DNA of 64,000 nucleotides, taken from positions 16,787,001 through 16,851,000 of the forward strand of contig NC_053187.1 in NCBI RefSeq assembly GCF_905163445.1. Direction: 5' to 3'. Below the pieces are notes generated by a model. It saw only the letters and a program-made list of their open reading frames with translations. It was not told where the DNA came from and searched no databases. Source of the stretch: Pararge aegeria (lineage: Eukaryota > Arthropoda > Insecta > Lepidoptera > Nymphalidae). Numbering within the stretch: the first letter of the stretch is position 1; the number at the start of each line of letters is the position of its first letter. Of the stretch, positions 10,856 to 21,000 are shown one piece after another. A program made the position numbers and the translations under genes.

Positions 10856-11199
10856 AAAAATTTACATTGAAATTTAAGAAAAATATATTCGAAAAGGAAT
10901 GTTTTATGCAAAATGTCGACTCACATGAAGTTCCTGAACTGTACAAACTCCGGTTCCACAAAACAACCGGACGAATTTATAATTGAGCAAACCATTATTT
11001 AGATTTAGGCAAATGAGCGCGTGCAAAACACCGCCATTCACTTACACTCGTACCCGTTTGTCTTTGAGTTTTTGGAAACTTGTTTATAGGCCTGCGTCGT
11101 ATTACTTAATATTTCGAGAAAGAGGTTAACCGCTTAATCCAGCTCGTATGGGCAGCGTTAATAACTTCGTGACCAGTTTTCATCCAAAATCACTGTAAA

Positions 11200-11500
11200 G
11201 TGTGCGTGTTGCCAGTGATTACTCACGGCTCTGTAACGTGGTCGCTAACTATGGGCCTCATAAGATGGTTCTGCGATAATCTTAATCAAATAAGAAATGA
11301 GGAGATCCGCAGAAAAACCGAAGTTACCGACATAGCTCAACGAGAGCTGAATGGGCGGGGAACCGATATACCTAGGGGCCGGAGTAGCACGGACAGACCA
11401 CATAACGAGTCTGTCCATCGGAAGTCGCTGGATAAAAGCAGCACTAAACCGTCATGAGTGGAAATGCTAACAATAGACCTATCTCCAGCAGTAGACCTCC
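11200..11500 (+). mobile_element. RTE-type LINE fragment
   Basis: Frame reads VLPVITHGSVTWSLT, then QIRNEEIRRKTEVTDIAQRE, matching the same domain as the longer copy at 21195-21610 (VMTYGAETWTLT...RNEVIRQRTKVTDIA). Confidence 0.7.
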
Positions 11501-11527
11501 TATGGTTAAGAATATTTTTTTTATAAA

Positions 11528-11912
11528 TTACTATCGTACCCAGCCGCTTCGCTGGGCTAGATTTTGCTTTATTTTATTAAAACAATGAACTTACATCATT
11601 AAGTTTTTAATGTAAGTCTCATAATATATTAAATTATTTATTTCTCTCCGTATTCATTCTCTTTCATTCTCTTCTCGAGCGGGTGAAGATCATTATCTAC
11701 ACCCATGTACACCCAACAATAGAATATCATCATAGTAAATAAAAGCTGTATTTGACAGTTCCAAAAGAGGAGTGCTCCGATCGTCACCAAACTTTACAGG
11801 ATTACTCGCCAGGTCAACCGGAGATTCCTGAAAGTTTCATTGAAATTGGTCCAGCCGTTTCGGAGCCTATACGGAAAATACCCACACACTTTCTCTTTTA
11901 TATATATAGAAA
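11528..11912 (-). mobile_element. Repeat family L copy
   Basis: Non-coding element bounded by CCCAGCCGCTTCGCTGGGCT on the left and TATATATATAGAAATTAGAT on the right, with GAAATTGGTCCAGCCGTTTC inside. The wording resembles lepidopteran repeats with GCTTCGC.GGGCT ends; class not determined. Confidence 0.45.
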
Positions 11913-12259
11913 TTAGATAGATGATCCTCGTTTACCGTCACTTGGACCATATGTCCGTCCGTCAATTATTAATTTAAAAAAAAAAAGATCAAGTAGAAAC
12001 TACGCATTATTATTTCCCCTAGAGTTCGATGGAATAGAATGCTATGAAAAGATGATTATTATTAGCTTTATGACCTATTTCCAACCCTTTCCTTACTCGC
12101 GAGGCAATCATTTCCATACTCCGCGAGTGTTAATTAACACGCATTCCACATTACTACTGATTTACGGCGTCTTAGAAATTAATCCTGTTTGAAAATCCAA
12201 ACTTCATTATGAGTAGAATCTGAAGAATTAGACATCAAGTTTGTTTTTCGCGCCAACTT

Positions 12260-12550
12260 TACCTCCATGGCGCAGTGGTTCGCGGTTTGGTCCTACAATT
12301 GGGAGGTCCCGGGTTCGGACTACGGCAGGGGCTTTAAGAATTTACTCGTTTAATTTCTGAATTTTTTCTCTGGTCTGCGTCAAGCGATTTAGCGTTCCGT
12401 TACGATGTCGCGTTTAAACCGATTATGGAATATGGGCATATTTTAACTGTTATACCCTCGAAAAGTTTAACCCCTTATCATCTTTGACTGCTGCATCACT
12501 GACCAGGTGAGGTTGCAGTCAAGGGTTAACGAGTGGAATGAAAAAAGAAA
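12260..12550 (+). mobile_element. SINE family B copy
   Basis: Head ACCTCCATGGCGCAGTGG, partly decayed B box (GGGTTCGGAC), body and AATGAAAAAAGAAA tail. Confidence 0.75.
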
Positions 12551-12589
12551 TTCGATATCAAGTAGATTTTCCGCGTCAACTCTTTACCT

Positions 12590-12740
12590 ACGCAGCAACG
12601 GAGCCCAGCGGTGGGTCTTATAATTGGGAGGTCCCCGGTTCGATGTATGGCTGGATAACATAGGACTCAATGATTGTTGATTTTTTTATAGTCTGTTCTG
12701 CTTGGTGGCTTTGATCACCAGTAGAGAGGTACCGCCATGG
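12590..12740 (+). mobile_element. Degenerate tRNA-derived SINE fragment
   Basis: GGGAGGTCCCCGGTTCGATG resembles the family B head but the body diverges. It lies 40 bp after a family B copy. Confidence 0.4.
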
Positions 12741-12856
12741 TACGATGCTGTATACTACGGTCTATAATAACAAGAGACCTGTGCCCAAATAATAAAAAAG
12801 ATACAAACTTTTTTTGTCTGTTTGCCTGATAATTCAATAGTATTTGTTGTTATTAG

Positions 12857-13198
12857 ACACATAGGCACTCTATAATGACCGGTATCCACTAAGTTCTTTT
12901 TTTAGATGTTAGCGGTGAGCGCTGTGTGTTTACGGCCTTAAAGCATTGGGACGGTTGGCGCAGTGGGCAGCGACCCTACTTTCTGAGTCCAAGGCCGTGG
13001 GTACGATTCCAACTGCTGGAAAATGTTTGTGTGATGAACATGAATGTTTTTCAGTGTCTGGGTGTTTATAAGTATTTATGTATATTGTTCATAAAAAAAA
13101 TATTCATCAGTTATCTTAGTACCCATAACACAGGCTACGCTTACTTTGGGACTAGATGGCGGTGTGTGTATTGTCGTAGTATATTTATTTATTTATTA
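12857..13198 (+). mobile_element. SINE family A copy with shared upstream segment (copy 1)
   Basis: The SINE proper starts near 12948 (GACGGTTGGCGCAGTGGGCA). The 90 bp before it (CACATAGGCACTCTATAATG, GTTAGCGGTGAGCGCTGTGT) is also present in front of the SINE at 14448, so the unit is either a composite element or a local duplication. Confidence 0.75.
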
Positions 13199-13796
13199 GT
13201 TAAAATTGCAAATACATCTAATGACAAAGACTTTCTACTGAAGGGTGGGAGCACTTACTTACAAGGATATCCTCACAAGGGATGAATATTTTTACGAATA
13301 AATCATTTTTTTAATTATTATTTTTCATAAATAGTATCGGATGGATTCGGAATTCTTAAAATATAGTTGCACTCTATTACATTGAAACAAGAGAAATTCC
13401 AATCTTTTTAATTGCGTACCTTATTAAAAGTTATTTTGTAAAGCATACAAATTAAGTGGACAGGCGGCAAAGCATATTTCCGTAGCTTAATAAGTACCTC
13501 TGGCTTTAGCGCCTTCAAACCCTCTCCAATGTTTACAAGAGGATTTCTTTTCTAGAAATTCTATTTAATTTTACTTTACAGTAAAGAAAAATATAATAAT
13601 TTCTCAGCTTTGGGAGTTGGAATATTATTTTTGTCATACGAAGTCTTAGTTCGCCTCGACCTCTATGGCCTAACTACTTTACAACTTTTATTAAATACTA
13701 ATGAAATAAAATACATATATATATATAAAATATAATTTAACGTAATCTCAACTGACGTTTTTTCTCCTATACATGAAAAACATAGTAAAAAACATA

Positions 13797-14078
13797 GCGC
13801 CAGTCGGCCGTCTGGCCGACTGGCGCAATGGGCAGTGACCCTGCTTTCTGAGTCCAAGGCCGTGGGTTCGATTCCCACAACTGGAAAATGTTTGTGTGAT
13901 GAACATGAATGTTTTTCAGTGTCTGTGTGTTTATATGTTTATTATAAGTATTTATGTATATTATTCATAAAAATATATATTCATCAGTCATCTTAGTAAC
14001 CATAACACAAGCTATGCTTACTTTGGGGCTATATTTCGATGTGTGTAATGTCGTAGTATATTTATTTATTTATTTATA
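13797..14078 (+). mobile_element. SINE family A copy with inverted head
   Basis: Full copy: CTGGCCGACTGGCGCAATGG head, B box GGTTCGATTCC, body, ATTTATTTATTTAT tail. Its head forms a perfect 13-bp inverted repeat with the bases in front (13797-13809 with 13814-13826). Confidence 0.85.
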
Positions 14079-14356
14079 GTAGGTACTTGAAACCAGAGTT
14101 ATTAATAGTTTTCACGTGGCATACTACCATGAAAAAAAAAACTTTTAATTTATTTATTTTTTAATTCGGGGCCGGCTGAGAAGGAATAATTAACCAGAGC
14201 AAACAAATTCCTACAGACCCAGAAAGAGTGTAATAAGTAAAATCTTACCAATGAATAAAATTTGACCTATTAAATCCCATCCGAAATTAACCCAACGAAT
14301 AAAAATTTCATCGCTCGGGCTACTATATTCCCGGAGTAAAATCTGTCAAATTATAG

Positions 14357-14705
14357 GCACATAGGCACTCTATAATGACTGGTGTCCACTAACTTCTTTT
14401 TTTATATGTTAGCGGTGAGCGCTGTGTATTTACGGCCGAAATGCATTGGGCCGATTGGCACAGTGGGCAGCGACCCTACTTTCTGAATCCAAGGCCGTGG
14501 GTTCGATTCCCAACTGGAAAATGTTCGTGGGATGAACATGAATGTTTTCCAGTTTCTGGGTGTTTACATGTATATTATAAGTATTTATGTATATTATCCT
14601 AAAAAATATTCATCACTTATTTTAGTACCTATAACACAAGCTACGCTTACTTTGGGACTAGATGGCGGTATGTGTATTGTCGTAGTATATTTATTTATTT
14701 ATTTA
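14357..14705 (+). mobile_element. SINE family A copy with shared upstream segment (copy 2)
   Basis: Same arrangement as 12857-13198. Upstream block CACATAGGCACTCTATAATG, then the SINE from about 14448 with B box GGTTCGATTCC and an ATTTATTTATTTA tail. Confidence 0.75.
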
Positions 14706-14712
14706 AATAGGA

Positions 14713-14804
14713 TTGAAATTACGGGTTCGAGTCCCAGCAGGGGAATTTCTAAATTTTCTCTGGTCTGGTCTGGTGGGAGACCTTGGCCTTGGCTAGATAT
14801 CGCC
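14713..14804 (+). mobile_element. SINE family B fragment
   Basis: GGGTTCGAGTCCCAGCAGGG, TCTCTGGTCTGGTCTGGTGG. Immediately follows the SINE A copy. Confidence 0.55.
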
Positions 14805-15177
14805 GATAATGACGTTATTATTTATTGATGAAAGAGTACGATGTCCCTGGGACTCCGCGATTACATTTAATATACACTATTTCATTTTATATTCTATTTA
14901 AAATTCATTAATATTACTTTCACATTTTATTAATATTTTCATTTGTTAAATAGAAAGAATAATAATAATACTATGATGTGAAACGTTTTTGAAGTCTAAA
15001 GTGTGTGTGTGTGTAATGTCTTAAGTTAGGACAACAATTCGGCGGATCATAAAGTTTAAGGGAGCCGTAAACTGACACTTGATGGATGAAAAAAAATATA
15101 AATTCAGCCTTTTTCAAAAAAAGAACGACATCCATACGAAAAATTAAAAATATGGTAAGATAAGCACGCAATACCAC

Positions 15178-15229
15178 ACCTTGTGGTAAGAACCGTAGTC
15201 TAACTTGACTACGGTTCTTACCACAAGGT
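15178..15229. repeat. Perfect 23-bp inverted repeat
   Basis: Arms 15178-15200 and 15207-15229 with a 6-base spacer (TAACTT). Core of each arm is GTGGTAAGAACCGTAGTC or its complement. No family assignment. Confidence 0.85.
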
Positions 15230-15479
15230 TATATGAGTTGCTAGTGATAATCGATTGGTGAAAGGTAAATGTATGCCTAGAACCTTCTTTGATTAGGCGT
15301 TACTTACTTAGGCATCGCCTTGTCCGTCGTAAGCGAAAACGGGCATGATATATTTATGTACATATATTGTTCGGTTTTTAATTTAATTTGATGTATAATA
15401 ACTTTGAAAAGTGTATGTAATTTATTTTATCACCTCTTATTAACCTGTTGCACTATGCCGTTTTCCTTAACTTCATTCT

Positions 15480-15612
15480 ACCATAAAAGGTTGTCTGGAG
15501 GAGATCGCTTAAAGCGATAAGACCGCCTTTGCGCATTTTATATATATATTTTTTTTTTGTATTTTATTTTTTTCACTTTAATTTGTGCAATAAAGACTTT
15601 ATATCTATCTAT
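15480..15612 (+). mobile_element. LINE 3'UTR tail
   Basis: GGTTGTCTGGAGGAGATCGC, then TTAAAGCGATAAGACCGCC, T-rich stretch and GTGCAATAAAGACTTTATAT with TCTA repeats. Closely similar to 60190-60340. Confidence 0.65.
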
Positions 15613-15838
15613 CTTTTTTACCCCTGATATACTGAACCAATTCTGCCGGAACTCCTTCAGTAGTATAAAGTAAAATAAGTTATGAATCTTCTGATACACT
15701 ATTTACAAACAAAATCAAAGTTATTTTGGTTTGAAATAAAACTCAGTACTGAAACTTATATTTTTTTATTTTTCATATATCTAAAAAAACACAGGAATCT
15801 CATATTGTTTAAAATAAAGCTAAAAATATAAATACGAG

Positions 15839-16116
15839 TATCATCACATCAACTAATTGCCGTTCTACTACAGAGCACGGGAGCCCCTCCCACAATGAGA
15901 AGGGGTTAAGGCCGTAATCCACCACGCTGGCCCAGTGCGGATTGGTGGACTCTACACACCTTTGAGAACATTATGTAGAACTCTCATGCATGCAGGTTTC
16001 CTCACGATGTTTTTCTTCACCGTTGAAGCAAGTGATATTTTAATTATTTAAAACCGACATAACGCACTAACTCGGCTCCCCGAAAGTGAAGCCGAGCCCA
16101 ATGCGCTATCCCCGCT
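15839..16116 (-). mobile_element. SINE family D copy
   Basis: Near full length reverse copy: GGCCCAGTGCGGATTGGTGG, CTCATGCATGCAGGTTTCCT, and at the right the complement of the tRNA head (GCGCTATCCCCGCTTCC). The B box region is partly lost. Confidence 0.8.
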
Positions 16117-17718
16117 TCCTATATATACGAGTATGGTACAGTGAAATCACAATCAATTCCCAACAGTCTATAAAATAAAATTAATATGAGAACATTTAGT
16201 TTAGGCATCAGTTGTTAAACCTTCTGTGAAATTTGAACGTAATAGCAAAACGTAAAATATTATACTTGGTTTTCAAAGCGAACGGTGAAATCAGGTCTCA
16301 GTCTCAATTTAGGGACACCAGTAATTCCTCGCGGACAAATTCATAGACATCGGCTAGTCACAAATCACTGATATTGATTGCAGTACCGCACATATTTTGA
16401 TTACGTGAATAACATATAATGCATAAAAGTGGACTGTAAAGAATTCATAGCGCATAAATTAAATGCATTACAGCGTTCACTCTCAACTGACAGATTTTAT
16501 TCATTTAGCACAAATAAATAATTGATCAGCCGGCAGATTGGAGCTTGAAATTTCACATATTTTTAACTCGATTAAAAGTTAGTGCTTTATCTCAACTGAT
16601 ACTACTATATTTCCATCTAAGGCTGTATCAATTTACAGTTTAGGCCTTCATTAAAGTGCCATGCTGCAGGTGTATGGAACGTTAGTACAAGATATACTTG
16701 TTCGCAATCGAGGAGTCATTTTCGAGTATGGAAAACTTGAACATCGTATTAAAATGGATCTTACTTGTTGTTCAATCAAAGCTAAAATTGACCTTCAGTT
16801 CTTTAGCTTGGACTTTTGACGGAACATTTGTTAAATTAAAATCAGAAGTACTTGCGACTCTAAAACGAGTGAAATTAGGTCCATTTTTCTTAGAAGATAC
16901 AGAGTTTGAAATGCCAAATAACCCATTACCCTTTAGGGGCTGAGTGCTGCTTAGTGAGGTTAAAAGAGCTTAAACTATTAATAATCTATATATATCTTAA
17001 ACCAAAAAAAAGAGATGTTATTTTTAACGTATTTCTGACGTCCCTAATTTTTGCCCGTTTCACGCAATTCAGTAAATTTTTTTGGATAGAAAAAAAAGTA
17101 CTAACGAAAATTTAAAGTAAGCTTTTCTTAGTTAATAATTAAAATTTGGGATAAAATAAGGAAAAAAAACTAAGTATATATGAAGACATAACTGCGTATT
17201 TTGTTTGATTTAATTAACTAATTTATAATGATGTTTCATTTTTATTCTTACTTTACTGACGGTAAAAACACTATTGTAAATATTACTATGCGGTTATCGG
17301 CATTCAACGCTCTTTTATGCCATCACTAGCGTCCCGCAAAGACTTCGCGCCGGTGTACATTAGAAAAAAAGTAAAGTTGCTGACGTGTGAATTTATTTAT
17401 CGGCGACTTGGTTGCAAAATATTACCTTTATTCCATAATATATACATACATAAACATCTGTGAAAAATTATCGCTGATATAAATGATATTAGTGATAAGT
17501 ATCCTGTTGGAACTATTGTAAAATTAATGTCTTCTAGTCAAACCAGTGAATTGATTACATCAAAATACAGATCTCTATCTATGATGAATTGTCTTTTTTT
17601 TATTTATAATCTGAAGAAATAGATAACCCAGAAGAATATCACCGCTCTCGACACCCTTTTGTGAGGAGCGTATAACACAGTTTACTAACGTGGACTCCGT
17701 ACAACGAGCGATTTCTTT

Positions 17719-17724
17719 TTTATT
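17719..17724 (-). promoter_or_regulatory. Possible polyadenylation signal of gene 2
   Basis: First AATAAA on the minus strand after the gene 2 stop, about 195 nt downstream. No closer canonical signal is seen. Confidence 0.35.
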
Positions 17725-17919
17725 AGTTACTTTATGCTTTCTTTGCATTTGAATAATTATAAATTGTAATATTAACTTAAATGTTCACATCTGCCACGTG
17801 CCCCAGGCGGCTAACTCTATTTATCTTCCCTCTCTTTTAATCTTCCTCTCTCTCTTAGATTTACTTCATTAACACACCCATTTGATGCTAATTTCGACTA
17901 CTTTATCATGTATCTGGTC

Positions 17920-18007
17920 TTATGCAGCATCTGAGGGTGCGGTTGGAATATAAGTTATATTTAATGTTTTCTCACGAGCGTCTTTCTTGTGGCGGCTGTA
18001 GAACCAT
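17920..18007 (-). CDS. Gene 2 terminal exon
   Basis: 88 nt after acceptor TTTTCACAG. The first base completes AT(A) Ile, then WFYSRHKKDAREK, a polar tail ending PSDAA and TAA (17920-17922). Found by phase and by its similarity to the WLYLEHKKD and WMYFEHRED starts of the other two paralogues. Confidence 0.85.
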
Positions 18008-21000
18008 CTGTGAAAATAAAAATAAAAGTTTTTGGTACAGTAGCGGAACCCGAAGTCGGTGATAGTTTAGTCGATTGTATATATAACAACCAATTACCGG
18101 GAACCCACCACGCTGGCCCAGTGCAGATTGGTTGACACGCACACCTTTGAGAACATTATGGAGAAATCTCAGGCATGCAGGTTTACTCACGTTGTTTTCT
18201 TTCACCGTTGAAGCAATTGATATTTCAATGGCTTTGAAAAGTGAGAGGTGCGCGTGTGCGGTTTCGAACTCGGCCCCCAATTGTGAAGTTGAAGTCCTAC
18301 CCACTGGGCTATCACCGCTTTATATATATATATAAATATATATAGGTTATTGACGGCCGATTGGCGCAGTGGGCTGCGACCCTGCTTTCTGAGTCCAAGG
18401 CCGTGGGTTCGATTCCCACAACTAGAAAATGCTTGTGTGATAAACAAGATGTGACACAAGATAATGTAATGTTTAAACTATTTATGTATTCATATAAAAA
18501 AATTCTTTAATCTTAACCCATAACACAAGATACGCTTACTTTGGGGCTAGTTGGCAATCTGTGTATTGTCGTAGTATATTTATGTTTATTTTTTTATTTA
18601 TTAATATATAAAATAATTATGTTGGCATCAGCATTAACCAGCTGCGTACATAGAGGGTATGCACAGGGTATGCATATGATATAAAATAAAGAAAATTTCC
18701 AGTACGAGATATAAATACTTAAAGGTAGGCTTTTTATAACTCGTACAGGAAATTTTCTTCATTTTACATCATCTGCATACCCTGTGCATACCCTCTATGC
18801 ACGCAGATGGTTGGTATATACCAATAGTATAACCCTTAGTTATACTCACATGAATATTCCGACAGCGGGTATGGTCGCTGTGACGCTGAGTAGGAAAACT
18901 GCTCCAGGCAGTATGTGTAGCGTCATGATGTAGGTGCGGGAATACAGCGGAGAAAATATCAGAGGCATCATCGTCTCCGCCAGCCCGAACAGAGAAAACA
19001 CTTTACCTGCAATTAATAGCACTTAAATGAGGTCCACGATTCGAAAATTTGGGCGGAGGTTTTAATTAGTTAAAAATCCAATATGAAGAAATTATACTAA
19101 CTTAATTGTGCACTAAGAAGCTCTAACAATGATTACACGTAACACAATATAGTTGTTAATTTTAAAAGTAGCATTCATGCCTACTCAATAGCAATTTCGT
19201 TGTAATTTTGAATAGTGGTAACGCTAGCAAACCAAATATTATTCTCCTTATAAAACACAATATTGCTTTATATCTCTTTACACGAATAAATATTTATTAT
19301 ATGTTAAAGTGTATATTAGTTATTTTTTTTTTAATATTTATTATATTATGTATTGTGTTAACTATATATATATATATATTTGTGTAAACTAGTTCAAGTA
19401 GTATGTAGTTATGAGAATGTATTTTTTTTTAATATGCACAACCTGCAGTATGTTATCCTTTTGTTTCCTTACCCTAAGGTTGCCTGGAAGAGATCGCTAC
19501 GAAGCGATAAGGCCGTCTTTTGTATATTGCTTCTGTCTTTGTTTTTTTTTATTCTTCTTCTGTATTTTTTTGTGTGCAAATAAAGAGTATAAGTATACAG
19601 AAAAAAACTCTAGTGCGCAATTGCACAGTTAAAATTTTCTAAACATTTATTTTTTAATGCAGACAGATTATATAAGATTGTCACCCTACTAAACAGATCA
19701 GCTGTTGTCCTGAGGTAAACACCCTTGCAGCTGCATTGCGATTAGATGCTAATTTTACATAAGGTCTTTAAAAAATATGGTAAAAAAATAACATATCATT
19801 TAATGGATGTATATGTTGATGTATAGTTCTATAATAATGATAAAGCATCGACCATCATCTTAAGAAGCTTTCGCTTGGTTGTTGGATCAAGAGTCGGAAA
19901 CAAAAGGCAGTAGTCCTTGAAACGGCGCGTATTGTGAGGTTTTAAAATAAAAATTAAAATCAATAAATTATAGAGTAAAAAAAAATAAAGCATAACCAAG
20001 CCTAATTTAAATAATATACTCGTATCTTTATTTCCGGCATCCAGGCTTTCTATTACTCATTGTGGCGTAAAAGCAGTCTACTGCCGGTACCTCAAACATC
20101 CCTGATGCGCTATAAAAATTTTAATTAGTGTACTCTTTGTAATGTTATCCCAATAAGCGAGATAGTTGGTATTTTATTTGGTGTTACCCTCGGCCTCAAA
20201 GATTATCACCACAATCTTTCTCGTATTCTTCATAGTTTTAGTTAGTCAAGACCATGTTTACCCACAAAAGCTCCACATATAGCAATCCGCCTTCACCGCG
20301 CCACAGATCGATGAACTCAGCGGCACCATATAATAATTTAGCAGTTTCAAAAAAATAATAAATAGATGGCGCTACAAGACCGATGTAAAAAGCATATTAT
20401 AAAAATTAAGCTTAATTTGCTTTACTCCGCGAACAGCAGGAGAATCTGTATGGTGTAATTCATATTTACTTCAATCCGTGTACTCCACACCAAACAGATC
20501 CTCGGCAATGTACCCTCTACGCACTTACAATCAATAATTGTTTTTAACAATTATTCATTGCAAAGTCATCATCTCCTCGGTTTCGGAGCGAAACGTACGT
20601 AGAGGGTACATTGCCGGGGATCTGTTTGGTGTGCAGTATACGGATTGAAGTAATTATAAATTACACCAAAAAGATTCTGCTGCTGTTCGCTGATTATAGC
20701 AAATTAAGCTTAATTTAGTTAATATGTTATGGATTTCCGCAAAGTAACGCCTGCTTGTATCCAATATTTAAAAAGCATATACTTATTTCGGCATCGACGG
20801 TAGAAGAGCCGAAGCATAATCGGTTAAAGCGTTCAGGCGATTGCCATATAGAGTCGCAGGTTCAAATCCTGTCGTTTCCGAAAATTTTTATATCCATTTT
20901 TAATATATAAAAAATTGGTAAAATAATCATCCTGTATTTAAAACAATTCTAGTTAGTTAAGTAAACTACAAGGACATAGCTGCACCTACCTAGTTCTTGG

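Larger units (their letters stand above)
1387..17919. other. Intergenic region between convergent genes 1 and 2
   Basis: 16.5 kb with no exon that I can support. About half is recognisable repeats listed individually. The stretches 16120-17700, 3390-4680 and 13200-13790 show no recognised repeat or coding pattern. Short open frames at 16698-16943 and 16906-17115 have no family resemblance or splice context. Confidence 0.6.

Noticed and set aside
12926..13285. 119-codon plus-strand frame
   Set aside because: Runs through a SINE A copy and its flank; not a gene.
15178..15229. Bacterial-type rho-independent terminator
   Set aside because: The DNA is eukaryotic and there is no gene or T-tract in the right place.
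16698..17115. Two overlapping open frames of 81 and 69 codons
   Set aside because: No recognisable domain, no splice context and AT-rich biased composition; likely chance.
17972..18304. Minus-strand 110-codon frame and its plus-strand neighbour
   Set aside because: Wrong frame across gene 2 terminal exon and a SINE D; not coding.
20803..20882. Functional tRNA gene
   Set aside because: Good B box but weak D and anticodon arms, a near copy at 28172 with the same flanks, and association with repeat G favour a SINE head.
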